Shown one piece after another: positions 8,505 to 19,424 of a stretch of DNA of 64,000 nucleotides. This DNA is from Komagataeibacter melaceti. Its GTDB lineage: Bacteria > Pseudomonadota > Alphaproteobacteria > Acetobacterales > Acetobacteraceae. The stretch's first letter is position 1. Each line of letters begins with the position of its first letter. The notes below the pieces were generated by a model, which saw only the letters and a program-made list of their open reading frames with translations, was not told where the DNA came from and ran no database searches. The position numbers were made by a program, and so were the translations under genes. The stretch lies in the NCBI RefSeq assembly GCF_003403295.1, contig NZ_QUWV01000070.1, positions 24,544 to 88,543 on the forward strand, given 5' to 3'.

Positions 8505-10646
8505 ATGTCCGAACCGGACCGTGAAAACCGCCAGCAGAACGCGCAGACCGCCGGCCTGCTGGAACAGTTGTATTTTCCGGTCACGGGCGTGCTGGCAGCC
8601 GGGGTGCTGGCGCTTGTCATCTTCTGGTCATGGGACTGGTTCATTCCGCTGGTGGAACACAGGGCAGGTGCCGCGCTGGGCCGAAAGGTCACGCTTGCGC
8701 ACCTGCATGTCCAGCCCGGCCGGATCACCCGCATCACCGCCGATGACGTGCGGATTGACGAGCCGGAGGGCTTTGACAACCTGCCACCCTTCGCCACGGC
8801 GGACCACCTGACGATAGGCGTCAACCTGTGGCACCTGCTGGGGGGCAGGCTGGAACTGCCGGTCATCGCGCTGGACAGGCCGACAGTGGAACTGGATGCC
8901 CGCCGCGATGGGCAGGCGAATTATCATTTTCCCACCCAGGGCAAAACCGATGGCACCGCCAGCGTGCCACAGATCGGTGAACTGACGATTACTGATGGCC
9001 ATCTGCACCTGGTGCATGCGCGCCTGAAAAGCGACATGCGCGCCGAGGTACACACCACCCCCGCGCAGGACAATGCCGACCCCCGCATCGTGGCGGACCT
9101 GCGCGGCACCTATACCGGGCAGGCGATTACGGGGCATTTCTCGGGCGGGGCGCTGGTTTCGCTCATGGACCGCGCGCAGCCTTACCCGATTGACGTGGTG
9201 GTGCATCATGGCCCCACGCAACTGACGCTGGTGGGGTCGGTGGATGACCCGCTCTCCTTCAGCGGCGCGCGGCTGAAGCTGACGCTGGCGGGGCCGGACA
9301 TGTCGCTGCTCTATCCGCTGACGGGCGTGGTCATTCCACAGACACCGCCCTACCACGTGGCGGGCAGTCTGGATTATGTGGACCAGCGTATCCGCTTCCA
9401 TGATTTCGAGGGTACGGTCGGCTCCAGCGACCTGGGGGGCACGCTGCGCATCGACCCGCATCAGGCCGTGACGTTCGTGGATACGGACCTGCATTCCCGC
9501 CATGTCGATCTGGCCGATCTGGGCGGTTTCTTCGGGGCGACACCTGGCGAGCACCCGTCCACCGCGCAGCAGGCGGCCGAGCAGAAGGCGCATGAGGCCA
9601 GCGGCGCGGTCCTGCCCACATCGCCCATCAGCCTGCCGCGGCTGCGGGCGACCAATGTCCATCTGGTCTATCATGGCGACCACATCGAGAACCAGCACAC
9701 CCCGCTGGATAATATCGACGTGCTGCTCGATGTGCGCGATGGCGCCATTGATGTCCACCGCCTGAACTTCGGGGTGGGGAGCGGCAGGCTTGCCAGTAGC
9801 GGAACCTTCGTGCCCGAGGGGAACGGGGTCAATGCGCGCATCCGCATCGACATGGAGGAGATCGACCTTGCCCGCCTGATGAAGGCGTTGGGCAACTATC
9901 ACGGGCAGGGCACCATTGGCGGCCATATCATGATCCATGGCCACGGCCAGTCCCTGGCCGAGATCGTGGGCAGCGGCAATGGTGGCGTGACCATGGCGCT
10001 GGATGAAGGCGGGGATATTTCCGCCATCCTGCCCGACCTTGTCGGCCTTGAGTTCGGCAAGGCGCTGCTGTCCGTCCTTGGCCTGCCCGCCCGTACCGAC
10101 CTGAAATGCCTGATTGTGGACATGCCGCTGCAGGAGGGGGTGTTCCACACCCACACCATGCTGCTGGAAACGGGGGATACGCGCACCGTTGGCAAGGGGG
10201 ATGTGAGCTTCAGCAACAACACCATCGACTATGCCCTCCTGTCGCGTTCACGCCATTTCGCCATCGCGTCACTGCCGGGCCCGCTCTACATCACGGGGCC
10301 GCTCAAGCATCCGCGCATCACGCCGGGGGCGGAGGTGATCGGCCGGGCCGTGGCGTCCGTGCTGACGGGCTTTGTCTTCTCCCCGGTCGGGCTGCTGCCC
10401 ACGATCGAGGCCGGGGTGGGGGAGAAATCCTCCTGCGCCAGCGCGCTGCGTGAGGTCGAGGCGAATCCCGCAGCAGGTATCGCCCCCCATGCCCGCCAGC
10501 CGGGCCAGCATGCGGGCCAGCGTGGCGCGCATACGGGTGCGGCCTCCGACCGGCAGGCGGGAAAAGACGGGGATTATCGTGGCCTGAGCCGGGCGGAGCG
10601 TGATTACATCCGCTCCGTCTGGGCACGCCGGATGGACGGGCGCTAA
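8505..10646 (+). CDS. AsmA-family inner-membrane/periplasmic protein
   Basis: A 713-residue protein with one N-terminal transmembrane segment (about residues 22-42, [15 protein letters not shown]) and a long beta-rich periplasmic body. The opening ([20 protein letters not shown]..., [19 protein letters not shown]) and the C-terminal AsmA-like block ([35 protein letters not shown]) fit the AsmA/TamB-like group implicated in phospholipid transport to the outer membrane. The start at 8505 has AAGGAG at 8489-8494. It ends just before tRNA-Thr and has no operon partner. Confidence 0.85.
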   Translation: MSEPDRENRQQNAQTAGLLEQLYFPVTGVLAAGVLALVIFWSWDWFIPLVEHRAGAALGRKVTLAHLHVQPGRITRITADDVRIDEPEGFDNLPPFATADHLTIGVNLWHLLGGRLELPVIALDRPTVELDARRDGQANYHFPTQGKTDGTASVPQIGELTITDGHLHLVHARLKSDMRAEVHTTPAQDNADPRIVADLRGTYTGQAITGHFSGGALVSLMDRAQPYPIDVVVHHGPTQLTLVGSVDDPLSFSGARLKLTLAGPDMSLLYPLTGVVIPQTPPYHVAGSLDYVDQRIRFHDFEGTVGSSDLGGTLRIDPHQAVTFVDTDLHSRHVDLADLGGFFGATPGEHPSTAQQAAEQKAHEASGAVLPTSPISLPRLRATNVHLVYHGDHIENQHTPLDNIDVLLDVRDGAIDVHRLNFGVGSGRLASSGTFVPEGNGVNARIRIDMEEIDLARLMKALGNYHGQGTIGGHIMIHGHGQSLAEIVGSGNGGVTMALDEGGDISAILPDLVGLEFGKALLSVLGLPARTDLKCLIVDMPLQEGVFHTHTMLLETGDTRTVGKGDVSFSNNTIDYALLSRSRHFAIASLPGPLYITGPLKHPRITPGAEVIGRAVASVLTGFVFSPVGLLPTIEAGVGEKSSCASALREVEANPAAGIAPHARQPGQHAGQRGAHTGAASDRQAGKDGDYRGLSRAERDYIRSVWARRMDGR

Positions 10647-10741
10647 AGGGCGAATCCCTGCTTGACCGTGCAGGCCATTTCGGCAAAAAGGAGGACAGAC
10701 GTGACTGGAACCTCCCCGCATGGGGACCGTTCTGCCGTCAG

Positions 10742-10816
10742 GCCGGGTTAGCACAGTGGTAGTGCAGCGGTTTTGTAAACCGAAGGCCGGGGGTTCAAAT
10801 CCCTCACCCGGCACCA
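10742..10816 (+). tRNA. tRNA-Thr (anticodon TGT)
   Basis: A 75-base cloverleaf. The acceptor GCCGGGT pairs with ACCCGGC, the anticodon loop TTTGTAA carries TGT, the T-arm is GGGGGTTCAAATCCCTC, and CCA is encoded. Confidence 0.95.
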
Positions 10817-10939
10817 TCCATCCTATTTCAGAACATGGCATTGCGGGCATGCCGGGTGGACGGTTTCCGTCCTTCCTTCCCGGCATATGACGACCGGCCC
10901 TTGGTCGTGACCTGCTTATGGTATCAGAATAAACAGGTA

Positions 10940-11833
10940 ATGATCTTTATTGTTGTAAACCCGCATGCCGGGGGGCACCGGCTTGAGCGGGTGGCCCATC
11001 TTGCACAATACCTGCGGCAGGCCGGGCTGCATGTCGAGATCGGTCACACACAATACAGCGGCCATGCCACCATGCTGGCCCGTATGGCGGCGCGGACGCC
11101 CGGCTGCACGCATATCGTGGCGGCGGGGGGAGACGGCACCATTGCCGAAGTGGCGCAGGGCATGGCCGGGGCAGACATCGTGCTGGCCATCCTGCCGCTG
11201 GGAACGGCCAATGTGCTGGCGCGTGAGCTTGGGCTGCCGTTCGATGTGGCGCGGGTCGCGCGTATCATCACGGCAGGCGGCAGCAGGCGCGTATGGCCGG
11301 GGCGCCTGCGCTCCAGCGCGGGGGAAGGGCTTTTCGTGCAGATGGTGGGGGTCGGGTTTGATGCCCATGTGGTCCACCATGTCTCCCTTCGCCTGAAACG
11401 CGCGGTCGGGCGCATGGCGTATGTTGCGAGCATGCTGGGCGCATTGCGGCAATACCGTTTCCCCCCCATGACTGTAACGGTGGACGGCGCGGCATATGAA
11501 GCGGCCTCGGTCATTGTATCGAAGGGCGCGCTCTATGCCGGGAAATATGTGCTGGCCCCGCAGTCCATGCAGGCGGAGCGTCTCTTTTCCGTCGTGCTGT
11601 TCCATTCCGCCGGGATCGGGGCGACGGTGCGTGCCGGGCTTGCCCTGTTGCGCGGCAATCTGGGCCGCCTGCGGGATGTGACCATCGTGCAGGCACGGGT
11701 GATTGAAATTTCCTCGCCCGCCGCCCTGCCTGTGCAGGGGGATGGCGATGCACGCGGCTTTACGCCGGTGCGCATCGACATAGCCGACCATCCCCTGCGT
11801 ATTGCAGTCGCGACTGATCGGAGTGGCATCTGA
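10940..11833 (+). CDS. Diacylglycerol kinase-family lipid kinase (DagK/YegS-like)
   Basis: A 297-residue protein with the DAGK catalytic fold: the N-terminal NPHAGG at 7-12, the nucleotide-binding GGDGT at 63-67, and LPLGTANVLARELGLP about 20 residues on. The start at 10940 puts the first beta strand (MIFIVVNP) at the N-terminus, as in the family; an upstream in-frame start would add 35 unrelated residues. It probably phosphorylates diacylglycerol, a sphingoid base or a related lipid at the inner membrane. The substrate cannot be told from sequence. Confidence 0.85.
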   Translation: MIFIVVNPHAGGHRLERVAHLAQYLRQAGLHVEIGHTQYSGHATMLARMAARTPGCTHIVAAGGDGTIAEVAQGMAGADIVLAILPLGTANVLARELGLPFDVARVARIITAGGSRRVWPGRLRSSAGEGLFVQMVGVGFDAHVVHHVSLRLKRAVGRMAYVASMLGALRQYRFPPMTVTVDGAAYEAASVIVSKGALYAGKYVLAPQSMQAERLFSVVLFHSAGIGATVRAGLALLRGNLGRLRDVTIVQARVIEISSPAALPVQGDGDARGFTPVRIDIADHPLRIAVATDRSGI

Positions 11834-11841
11834 TGCGCCTA

Positions 11842-11875
11842 TCCCCGGTGGAAGCGGGTGTGCCACCACCGGGGA
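11842..11875. terminator. Hairpin between convergent genes
   Basis: A 10-bp stem (TCCCCGGTGG at 11842-11851 against CCACCGGGGA at 11866-11875) lies between the lipid kinase and the DsbA-like gene. A T run (gggttttta) begins 8 bases after the stem, overlapping the stop of the convergent gene. Confidence 0.5.
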
Positions 11876-11888
11876 GATGATCGGGTTT

Positions 11889-12443
11889 TTACCCGAACAG
11901 ATGCTTTTCCCATGCCTCGACGGTGTCGCCACTGCTCATGGCCGGGTCAATCAGGCCATCGACCATGAAGGTGGGGGAGACGTGAATCCCGTTCTGGCGG
12001 GAATACTTGCACTGCCATTTGATGGCCTTCTGCAGTTCGGGCACCGCGAAGGCATCGGCCAGGGCGACACCACTATATTTTTCAATCCGGCGGATGATGT
12101 CGTTGGGTGTGGCGTCCATGTTCGGGCCGGAGCAGTGATCGGTAAACTCGAATTCCTCCCGGTGCGCGCCAATAGCGGTCATGACGGCGCGGGCGGTTTC
12201 CCTGCCGCCCTCCAGCGTGGAGGCCGCCAGGATGCACCGGACAATCACGCCGGAAAACATGTGCCATGGCTGGGAATGCAGGCGGACCCTGATCGTGATC
12301 CGGTCCTCCCCGACGCTGGCGAGCAGATCCCACAGCTTGTTGAAGGCGCGGACGGAAAAGGGGCAGGTGGGTTCGACAAAAACGTCCAGAACCTTGGGGC
12401 CATGCCCCCATTCAAGCGGGTCGGGATGCAGGGGAGTGGACAT
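11889..12443 (-). CDS. DsbA-fold thioredoxin-like protein with a single active-site cysteine
   Basis: A 184-residue protein without a signal peptide. The thioredoxin fold is recognised from VLDVFVEPTCPFS at residues 18-30 and the cis-proline loop HVSPTFMVDG (Pro about 157), with the helical DsbA insertion between. The usual CxxC is CPFS here, so only C27 remains. Disulfide exchange of the normal two-cysteine kind is therefore unlikely; a monothiol reductase or peroxidase role, or loss of activity, are possible. Three other cysteines (C70, C104, C145) lie outside the motif. It is convergent with the lipid kinase gene. Confidence 0.75.
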   Translation of the reverse strand: MSTPLHPDPLEWGHGPKVLDVFVEPTCPFSVRAFNKLWDLLASVGEDRITIRVRLHSQPWHMFSGVIVRCILAASTLEGGRETARAVMTAIGAHREEFEFTDHCSGPNMDATPNDIIRRIEKYSGVALADAFAVPELQKAIKWQCKYSRQNGIHVSPTFMVDGLIDPAMSSGDTVEAWEKHLFG

Positions 12444-12624
12444 GTTTGCGGTTCCTTCCTCACGGTTGCGCGGTCTGGTGCGGACCTACGGATTTATCCA
12501 TACAGGATGGGCCGGGGTTTTTTAAAACGCGGATAAATCACGTTTCGTGTTTCCCATCGTATGGGCATCGCCCCCAAAAGGCTGCATAACCGAAACATCT
12601 TCATGTCCTGTCAGGTGGTGATGC

Positions 12625-13992
12625 ATGACCCGCACCCTTTTGCTCAAGAACGCGCTGCGTCTGGTAACGATGGACGCCGGAAGGCGGGAAATCGAGGGGG
12701 GCTGGATACTCATCCGTGACCGTCAGGTCGCCGCCATCGGCACCCCGGCCGATCCGCTGCCCGCCGCCGATGAGGTCATGGACATGGCGGGCCATGTGGT
12801 GATGCCGGGCTTGGTCAACACCCACCACCATATGTACCAGACCCTGACGCGGGTCATCCCGGCGGCGCAGGATACATCGCTGTTCGGGTGGTTGCAGGCC
12901 CTCTACCCCATATGGGCGGGACTGACGCCGGAAATGATCCGCGTTTCGGCCTGCACCGCCATGACGGAACTGCTCTGGTCGGGCTGCACCACCAGCAGCG
13001 ACCACCTGTACCTGTTCCCCAATGGCGCGCGTCTTGATGATGAGATCGAGGCGGCGGCCGAGATGGGCATGCGCTTCCACGCTGCACGTGGGTCAATGAG
13101 CGTGGGGGAAAGCCAGGGCGGCCTGCCGCCTGATCGCGTGGTGGAGGACGAGGATGCAATCCTGGCCGACACACAGCGCGTGATCGAAACCTATCATGAC
13201 CCCGCACCACTTGCGATGCAGCGGATTGCCGTGGCCCCCTGTTCGCCCTTTTCCGTCAGTCGGGATCTCATGCGCAATGCCGCCGCCCTTGCGCGCGCAA
13301 CCGGGACCATGCTGCATACCCATCTGGCGGAAAACGCCAGCGACATCGCTTATAGCCGCGAAAAATTCAACATGACCCCCGCCGAATACGCCGAGGATAC
13401 GGGCTGGGTTGGCGCGGATGTCTGGCACGCCCATTGTGTGCGTCTGGACGACGCGGGCATCCGCCGCTTCGGGGCGACCCATACCGGCATGGCCCATTGC
13501 CCGTGTTCCAACATGCGGCTGGGATCGGGGATCGCGCCGGTCCGGCGCATGGTGGCGTCGGGCATGCGCGTGGGGCTGGGGGTGGATGGGTCTGCCTCCA
13601 ACGATGGAAGCCACATGCTGGGTGAGGCCCGTCAGGCCATGCTGCTTGGCCGCCTGATTGAAACGCCGGACAACCAGCCCATGATGCAGGCGCGTGAAGT
13701 GCTGGAACTGGCCACGCGTGGTGGTGCTGCGGTGCTGGGGCGTGATGATATCGGGCATCTGGCACCGGGCATGGCGGCGGACATCGTGGCGTTCGACCTG
13801 CGCGGCATCGACCATGCGGGCGCGCAGTCGGACCCGGTGGCGGCGCTGGTTTTCTGCACGCCACGCCGTGTGTCATGCAGCATCGTCAACGGGCGCGTGC
13901 TGATCCGCGACGGGCTGTTCACCGCGCACGATCCCGCCCGGCTGGCCCGGCGGCATAATGAATTGGCCCGCGAACTGCTGGAGAAGGCCTGA
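12625..13992 (+). CDS. 8-oxoguanine deaminase-like amidohydrolase (COG0402)
   Basis: A 455-residue metal-dependent deaminase of the amidohydrolase superfamily. Metal ligands are visible in order: NTHHHMYQTLTR (H67, H69), HTHLAENASD about residue 235, the VWHAHCVRL His, and the Asp in GVDGSASNDGSHML. The segment IPAAQDTSLFGWLQALYPIWAGLTPEM is what I associate with 8-oxoguanine deaminase and the related AtzB-like hydroxyatrazine hydrolases. Expected reaction: 8-oxoguanine to urate plus ammonia, in purine salvage or oxidative-damage clearance. The exact substrate is inferred; other guanine-type substrates are possible. Confidence 0.8.
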   Translation: MTRTLLLKNALRLVTMDAGRREIEGGWILIRDRQVAAIGTPADPLPAADEVMDMAGHVVMPGLVNTHHHMYQTLTRVIPAAQDTSLFGWLQALYPIWAGLTPEMIRVSACTAMTELLWSGCTTSSDHLYLFPNGARLDDEIEAAAEMGMRFHAARGSMSVGESQGGLPPDRVVEDEDAILADTQRVIETYHDPAPLAMQRIAVAPCSPFSVSRDLMRNAAALARATGTMLHTHLAENASDIAYSREKFNMTPAEYAEDTGWVGADVWHAHCVRLDDAGIRRFGATHTGMAHCPCSNMRLGSGIAPVRRMVASGMRVGLGVDGSASNDGSHMLGEARQAMLLGRLIETPDNQPMMQAREVLELATRGGAAVLGRDDIGHLAPGMAADIVAFDLRGIDHAGAQSDPVAALVFCTPRRVSCSIVNGRVLIRDGLFTAHDPARLARRHNELARELLEKA

Positions 13993-13998
13993 ACCCTC

Positions 13999-14014
13999 CC
14001 GCCCCGCAGGGCGG
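13999..14014. terminator. Short hairpin in convergent gap
   Basis: A compact CCGCCC-CGCA-GGGCGG hairpin sits in the 29-base gap between the deaminase and the SDR genes. There is no clear T run, so it is only a candidate bidirectional stop. Confidence 0.35.
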
Positions 14015-14021
14015 TACCCGT

Positions 14022-14843
14022 TCAGCCCTGCGGGGGCCGCCGGCGATAGGCGCGGTAGCCCCTGCGGCCCAGGAATTTCATGACGGGCAGGCACAGGTTG
14101 AGCAGCCCCATGGAGAAAAGGCAGGCATGGGTGAATGCCTTGTCGAATACGGAACTGAACACCTCCCGGCTGTTCCGCTCGCAACACTGCATGATCCGTT
14201 CTGCGGTAACGTCCGGGTCCTGCGGCGGGTCGATGAAATTGTAGATCGAGCCGCCAGCTTCCATTTCCCGACTCAGCATGGGGGTGTTGACGCTGGCGGG
14301 ATAGATGGAGGTGACCTGAATGCGGCGGGGCCGCAGTTCCTGTTCCAGCGCCCGGGCGAATCCACGCAGGCCGCATTTGGCCGCCGTATAGACGCTGCTG
14401 CCCGCCAGCGGGAAAATGGCCGCCATCGAGTTGACGAATACGATATGCCCCCCGCGCTGCATGGCGGGCAGCAGGGCGTTTGTCAGTTCAATGGGCGCGG
14501 TCAGGTCAACGGTGATCTGGTTTGCAATCGCCGCACTGTCCAGTTGCCCCACGCTCTGCGGTGCGATCACGCCCGCGCAGTGCACCAGCACGTCAATCTG
14601 CGGTGCCGTTTCAACGATGGTGGTGGCGGCCCGGTGGAGGCTGTCCATATCGGTCAGGTCACAGGCGACGGTGGTGACACCGGACATGTCCCGCGCGGTC
14701 TGGCGCGAGAGCAGGATAACGGAATACCCGCGCGCGATCATGCGCTGCACGAGCGCCTGACCGATTCCCCCCGTTGCGCCGGTTACCACGGCGACCTTGC
14801 GGGTGGAGAAACCTGTTTTTCCGTTCAGATCACTCTTTTCCAA
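14022..14843 (-). CDS. Short-chain dehydrogenase/reductase
   Basis: A 273-residue classical SDR. It has the cofactor loop TGATGGIG at residues 21-28, the HCAG structural motif near 88-91, the catalytic Ser in NSMAA (about 139), and YTAAK with Tyr152 and Lys156. It should be an NAD(P)-dependent oxidoreductase in the cytoplasm. The C-terminus (about residues 240-273) is basic, with Gly-Arg-Tyr repeats. The substrate is unknown. The gene borders the AT-rich island on its upstream side, so its promoter lies in or next to that island. Confidence 0.9.
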   Translation of the reverse strand: MEKSDLNGKTGFSTRKVAVVTGATGGIGQALVQRMIARGYSVILLSRQTARDMSGVTTVACDLTDMDSLHRAATTIVETAPQIDVLVHCAGVIAPQSVGQLDSAAIANQITVDLTAPIELTNALLPAMQRGGHIVFVNSMAAIFPLAGSSVYTAAKCGLRGFARALEQELRPRRIQVTSIYPASVNTPMLSREMEAGGSIYNFIDPPQDPDVTAERIMQCCERNSREVFSSVFDKAFTHACLFSMGLLNLCLPVMKFLGRRGYRAYRRRPPQG

Positions 14844-15475
14844 TGATTCTCTTACTTTCCTGCCTGCCGGACTGCATCATCGTGTCAGGCATGCGGCGAT
14901 ATGGAATATGTCCCGCTGCCTGATGCGGGCCATGTTATCTGGAACATAATAATCCGTCGATAACCCTGAGCCATCTGTGGCCCCGGATACGACAATATTT
15001 GATGGGGAAAGATTGTTTATGGATATTATATATCATTTAACCATATCATATTCCGAAATAGAAAATATGGATTATGAAAAAATCCGGATGGTTTACTGAC
15101 GGACCTGAAATAGGTTCTGCATAACTTTCTGATAATCAATCTCAAGAAAACAAAATAATTTCACAATTATTTCATAATTCTTTATTGTGATTTGATATTT
15201 TGAATATTATCATGAATGAAATTCATAAATCTCAGTAATTAATCATGTATATAAGAAAAATATAAAGTTATGTTCGGGAGTATTTCCATGAAGGTTGGAA
15301 AGATACCATCCTCCCGCCCATGAATACTTCACTTCCCATAGGATCACGTAAACCCATACGGCACAGAACCATTATGGAATGAAGCGCCCGGAAGTTCCGT
15401 CCACGGTGTTTCACGTGTCCGTGCCATGGCGGTGGGAAGCAGGAATTGTCATCTGAACCGGAAGCCCGCAGGGCG
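14844..15475. other. AT-rich intergenic island, no full-length gene
   Basis: About 630 bases between the SDR gene and tRNA-Ser. From about 14985 to 15290 the sequence is strongly AT-rich with many A and T runs, in sharp contrast to the GC-rich surroundings. It holds only tiny open frames, including one of 26 codons at 15019-15099. No tRNA-end duplication, integrase remnant or clear terminator was found. It may be a decayed insertion or a long regulatory region. Confidence 0.6.
15019..15099 (+). other. Possible 26-codon small open frame in the AT-rich island
   Basis: An ATG at 15019, preceded by GGGGAAAG about 10 bases upstream, opens a 26-residue frame beginning MDIIYHLTISYSEIENMDYE and ending at TGA 15097-15099. 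Codon use is AT-rich, unlike the neighbours. It could be a small peptide or a chance frame in an AT-rich stretch; evidence for expression is only the purine-rich upstream site. Confidence 0.15.
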
Positions 15476-15566
15476 TGGCGGAGAGAGTGGGATTCGAACC
15501 CACGGTACGCTATTAACGTACACACGCTTTCCAAGCGTGCGCCTTAAGCCGCTCGGCCATCTCTCC
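15476..15566 (-). tRNA. tRNA-Ser (anticodon GGA)
   Basis: A 91-base class II tRNA including CCA. The acceptor GGAGAGA pairs with TCTCTCC, the anticodon loop CTTGGAAAG carries GGA, a long variable arm (TGTACGTTAATAGCGTACC region) follows, and the T-arm is GGGTTCGAATCCC. Confidence 0.95.
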
Positions 15567-15710
15567 AGCCGTTATCGGTTTTTGCCTGCCTGATCAGGTG
15601 GCTGTGTCCGATGCGTGCGGAACATATCACCAATTTCTGGCGGCGCAAGAGGAAAACGCCATATCCTTTTCCTCCGGCCACGAGACTTTCATGGCCGGAG
15701 CGCAGGGGTG

Positions 15711-17516
<1,806 letters not shown>

Positions 17517-17603
17517 GGGCGAGACATAGTGTAAATTCGTGGGAAAGTCAGCCGCTACCTGTCATGGCCAGGTGGAAAATATCACCGGTGCCGCGAACGT
17601 GCG

Positions 17604-18275
17604 TTACATGCAGGCCATGGTGATGCGGTGGATGCGGGTACCGCCATCCATGATGATTTCCTGTTCATCCATTCCGGCCAGCGCGCGGATGCGGACAAGC
17701 TCGTGCAGCGGGGTAGTGACAGGGGCGTCATGCCAGCGTTCCACCACCACGCCACAGCAGGGTGTGCCCCGTGGGGTGTGGAGCAGCACCCGGTCCGACT
17801 GGCGTATCGCGGCGGTGGGCGAGACGATCAGCGTCCCCCCCCGGCGAAAGATCGGTTCCATGCAATCACTATCCACATGCACGGCATAGGAATGATGGTC
17901 CGCCATGCCGTGGAAGTCCCATTTTTCCCATGATTCGCCATCGGGCAGGCCAGTCTCGTCAAACAGTTCGGGATGGGCCAGTTGGGAAAACGACACGATC
18001 TTCAGGTGCGAATGGTGGGCCTTGCCGCCTGTTTCGGGGTCATGATGGCCCGATAGCAGGCGGCTGAACCCTTCGAACGAGATGCCTGTGGCCGACAGGG
18101 TGCGCGCAAGGCTTTCCGTGCCCGGCCAGCGGGGGCGGCCCGCAGGCGTGATCCGCTTGGAGGGGTTGAAGGTGGTGCTGTCCAGCCCCGCCGCCCGTGC
18201 AAGGCCGGAGGGGGTCAGCCCGCGTTCCGCGGCCAGACGGTCCAGGGCGCGCCAGATATCGGTATGGCTGATCAT
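17604..18275 (-). CDS. XRE/S24-type transcriptional repressor with altered protease dyad
   Basis: A 223-residue protein with an N-terminal helix-turn-helix (residues about 5-60; GLTPSGLARAAGLDSTTFNPSKR, then GRPRWPGTESLARTL), typical of alphaproteobacterial phage-repressor-like regulators. A C-terminal LexA/S24 fold covers about residues 115-215. At the nucleophile position the usual DSMEP is DCMEP, so the Ser is Cys138. Where the general-base Lys is expected (after GTPCCG, about residues 176-180) I see VVVER, with no Lys. Self-cleavage is therefore doubtful. The gene starts inside the stop of the small partner gene (ATGA). Confidence 0.8.
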   Translation of the reverse strand: MISHTDIWRALDRLAAERGLTPSGLARAAGLDSTTFNPSKRITPAGRPRWPGTESLARTLSATGISFEGFSRLLSGHHDPETGGKAHHSHLKIVSFSQLAHPELFDETGLPDGESWEKWDFHGMADHHSYAVHVDSDCMEPIFRRGGTLIVSPTAAIRQSDRVLLHTPRGTPCCGVVVERWHDAPVTTPLHELVRIRALAGMDEQEIIMDGGTRIHRITMACM

Positions 18276-18565
18276 GTCGGCAGTTTCAGTATTTCGGTCC
18301 GGTGGCGGGCGTGGCCCTGTTCGGTCAGGGCGAATCGTTCATCCTGACCCCTGCATGCCAGCCCCATGCCCTCCAGCCGGCGCAGGCAGGGGTCATCGCG
18401 CAGGCCGGTGGGGCGGCCATCATGTCCGCTCAGTTTCAGCCGGTGCAGCGCGCTGCGGCAGCACGATTCAAGATAGGGTTCATTCCACATGGGGCAGGGA
18501 CCGCTAGGAAACAGATGACGGCCCCGCCGCTGTTCCACGACAGGCCGTGACATGGGTTCAGGCAT
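18272..18565 (-). CDS. Small protein co-translated with the S24 repressor; possible winged helix
   Basis: A 97-residue protein; its TGA overlaps the ATG of the repressor gene, so the two are translationally coupled. The C-terminal half (LRRLEGMGLACRGQDERFALTEQGHARHRTEIL) has the rhythm of a winged-helix wing followed by an LTxxG motif, as seen in MarR/PadR-like DNA-binding proteins, but without the full domain. Three cysteines lie at about residues 24, 35 and 36. No family is recognised. Function is unknown; a regulatory role is guessed from context. Confidence 0.6.
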   Translation of the reverse strand: MPEPMSRPVVEQRRGRHLFPSGPCPMWNEPYLESCCRSALHRLKLSGHDGRPTGLRDDPCLRRLEGMGLACRGQDERFALTEQGHARHRTEILKLPT

Positions 18566-18798
18566 GGTCAGGCAGATATGCTGGCATTTTGCTTACTGGG
18601 GTTGGCGCGGTCTGTCCACCACGTGGGGTGGCGTCCCCTGCGCCTGCATGGAAGGTGGCATGTGCTGCGTGCCCTACGTTTTTGGAAACGGGTTATTATA
18701 TCTTTTAACGAACATGGCACATTGTCATATTTCTGACCCGGATGTGATACATGTTTCGGTAAAGTGCATGTAGAAATCCATAATCCAAGGCAGTCTTT

Positions 18799-19317
18799 AT
18801 GAAATTTCGGGAATATATTCTTGTTCTGTCCCTGGCCGGGGCACCTTTCATTCCGTCTGTCGGCGCGCTGGCGGCGGATTGCAGCAACGGCCAGAACACC
18901 CCCAAATGGGATGTGATCGGCCGCGCAGCCCAGGCCGAGGACTGTGCGAACAATCGTGTCCAGTCCTATCAGGACCGCGTCAACCAGAACGTGCAGCAGC
19001 GCGAACAGGCCCTGCGGGACGGCTCGCAGAACCTGCGCAAGGATTATGACGACAAGGTGAACTCCGCGCGTCAGAACACGGTTGGCCGGTGGGACAGCGC
19101 CCGTGACGCCGAAAAGCAGAAGCTGACGGATGAACGCGCGCGCGTTGACCAGACCATCCAGAACGGTCGCGACCGCCTTGATGCGATTCGCAACGCGCCC
19201 AAGAACCGGCTCGACTCCCTGCGCAACGCCGGCAATGCGGAGCGCCAGCGCTGGGACAATCTGAAAAGCCAGACCGGCTCCGATGTGAACAGCCTTCTTG
19301 GCGGTTCGGGCCAGTAA
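18799..19317 (+). CDS. Exported coiled-coil protein of unknown function
   Basis: A 172-residue protein. A signal peptide covers residues 1-25 (ILVLSLAGAPFIPSVGALAA), with cleavage near the Ala-Ala before DCSNGQN. The mature part is almost wholly helical and polar, rich in Gln, Asn, Arg and Asp (for example RVNQNVQQREQALRDGSQN), with a coiled-coil pattern from about 50 to 155, then a Gly/Ser tail. Two cysteines near the mature N-terminus may form a disulfide. No family is recognised. A strong terminator follows at once, so it is a single-gene transcript with about 230 AT-richer bases upstream. Confidence 0.7.
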   Translation: MKFREYILVLSLAGAPFIPSVGALAADCSNGQNTPKWDVIGRAAQAEDCANNRVQSYQDRVNQNVQQREQALRDGSQNLRKDYDDKVNSARQNTVGRWDSARDAEKQKLTDERARVDQTIQNGRDRLDAIRNAPKNRLDSLRNAGNAERQRWDNLKSQTGSDVNSLLGGSGQ

Positions 19318-19322
19318 ATGAA

Positions 19323-19355
19323 AAGGCCGGTGCCTGCGGGCACCGGCCTTTTTTT
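19323..19355 (+). terminator. Rho-independent terminator
   Basis: An AAGGCCGGTGCC...GGCACCGGCCTT stem with a tight loop is followed by a run of seven T (19349-19355), right after the stop of the coiled-coil protein gene. Textbook form. Confidence 0.92.
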
Positions 19356-19424
19356 ATCCCGATCTGAACGGGCAGGGATGCCGGTCCTCTCCCGTCAGGA
19401 CAGGACCAGCCTTTCCCCCTGTTT

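Noticed and set aside
8628..10154. A 508-codon open frame antisense to the AsmA-like gene
   Set aside because: Same explanation. The plus-strand gene has a ribosome-binding site, a membrane anchor and family similarity; the antisense one has none.
15268..15534. An 88-codon frame overlapping tRNA-Ser on the minus strand
   Set aside because: It runs into the tRNA sequence (its N-terminus is translated tRNA), so it is not a real gene.
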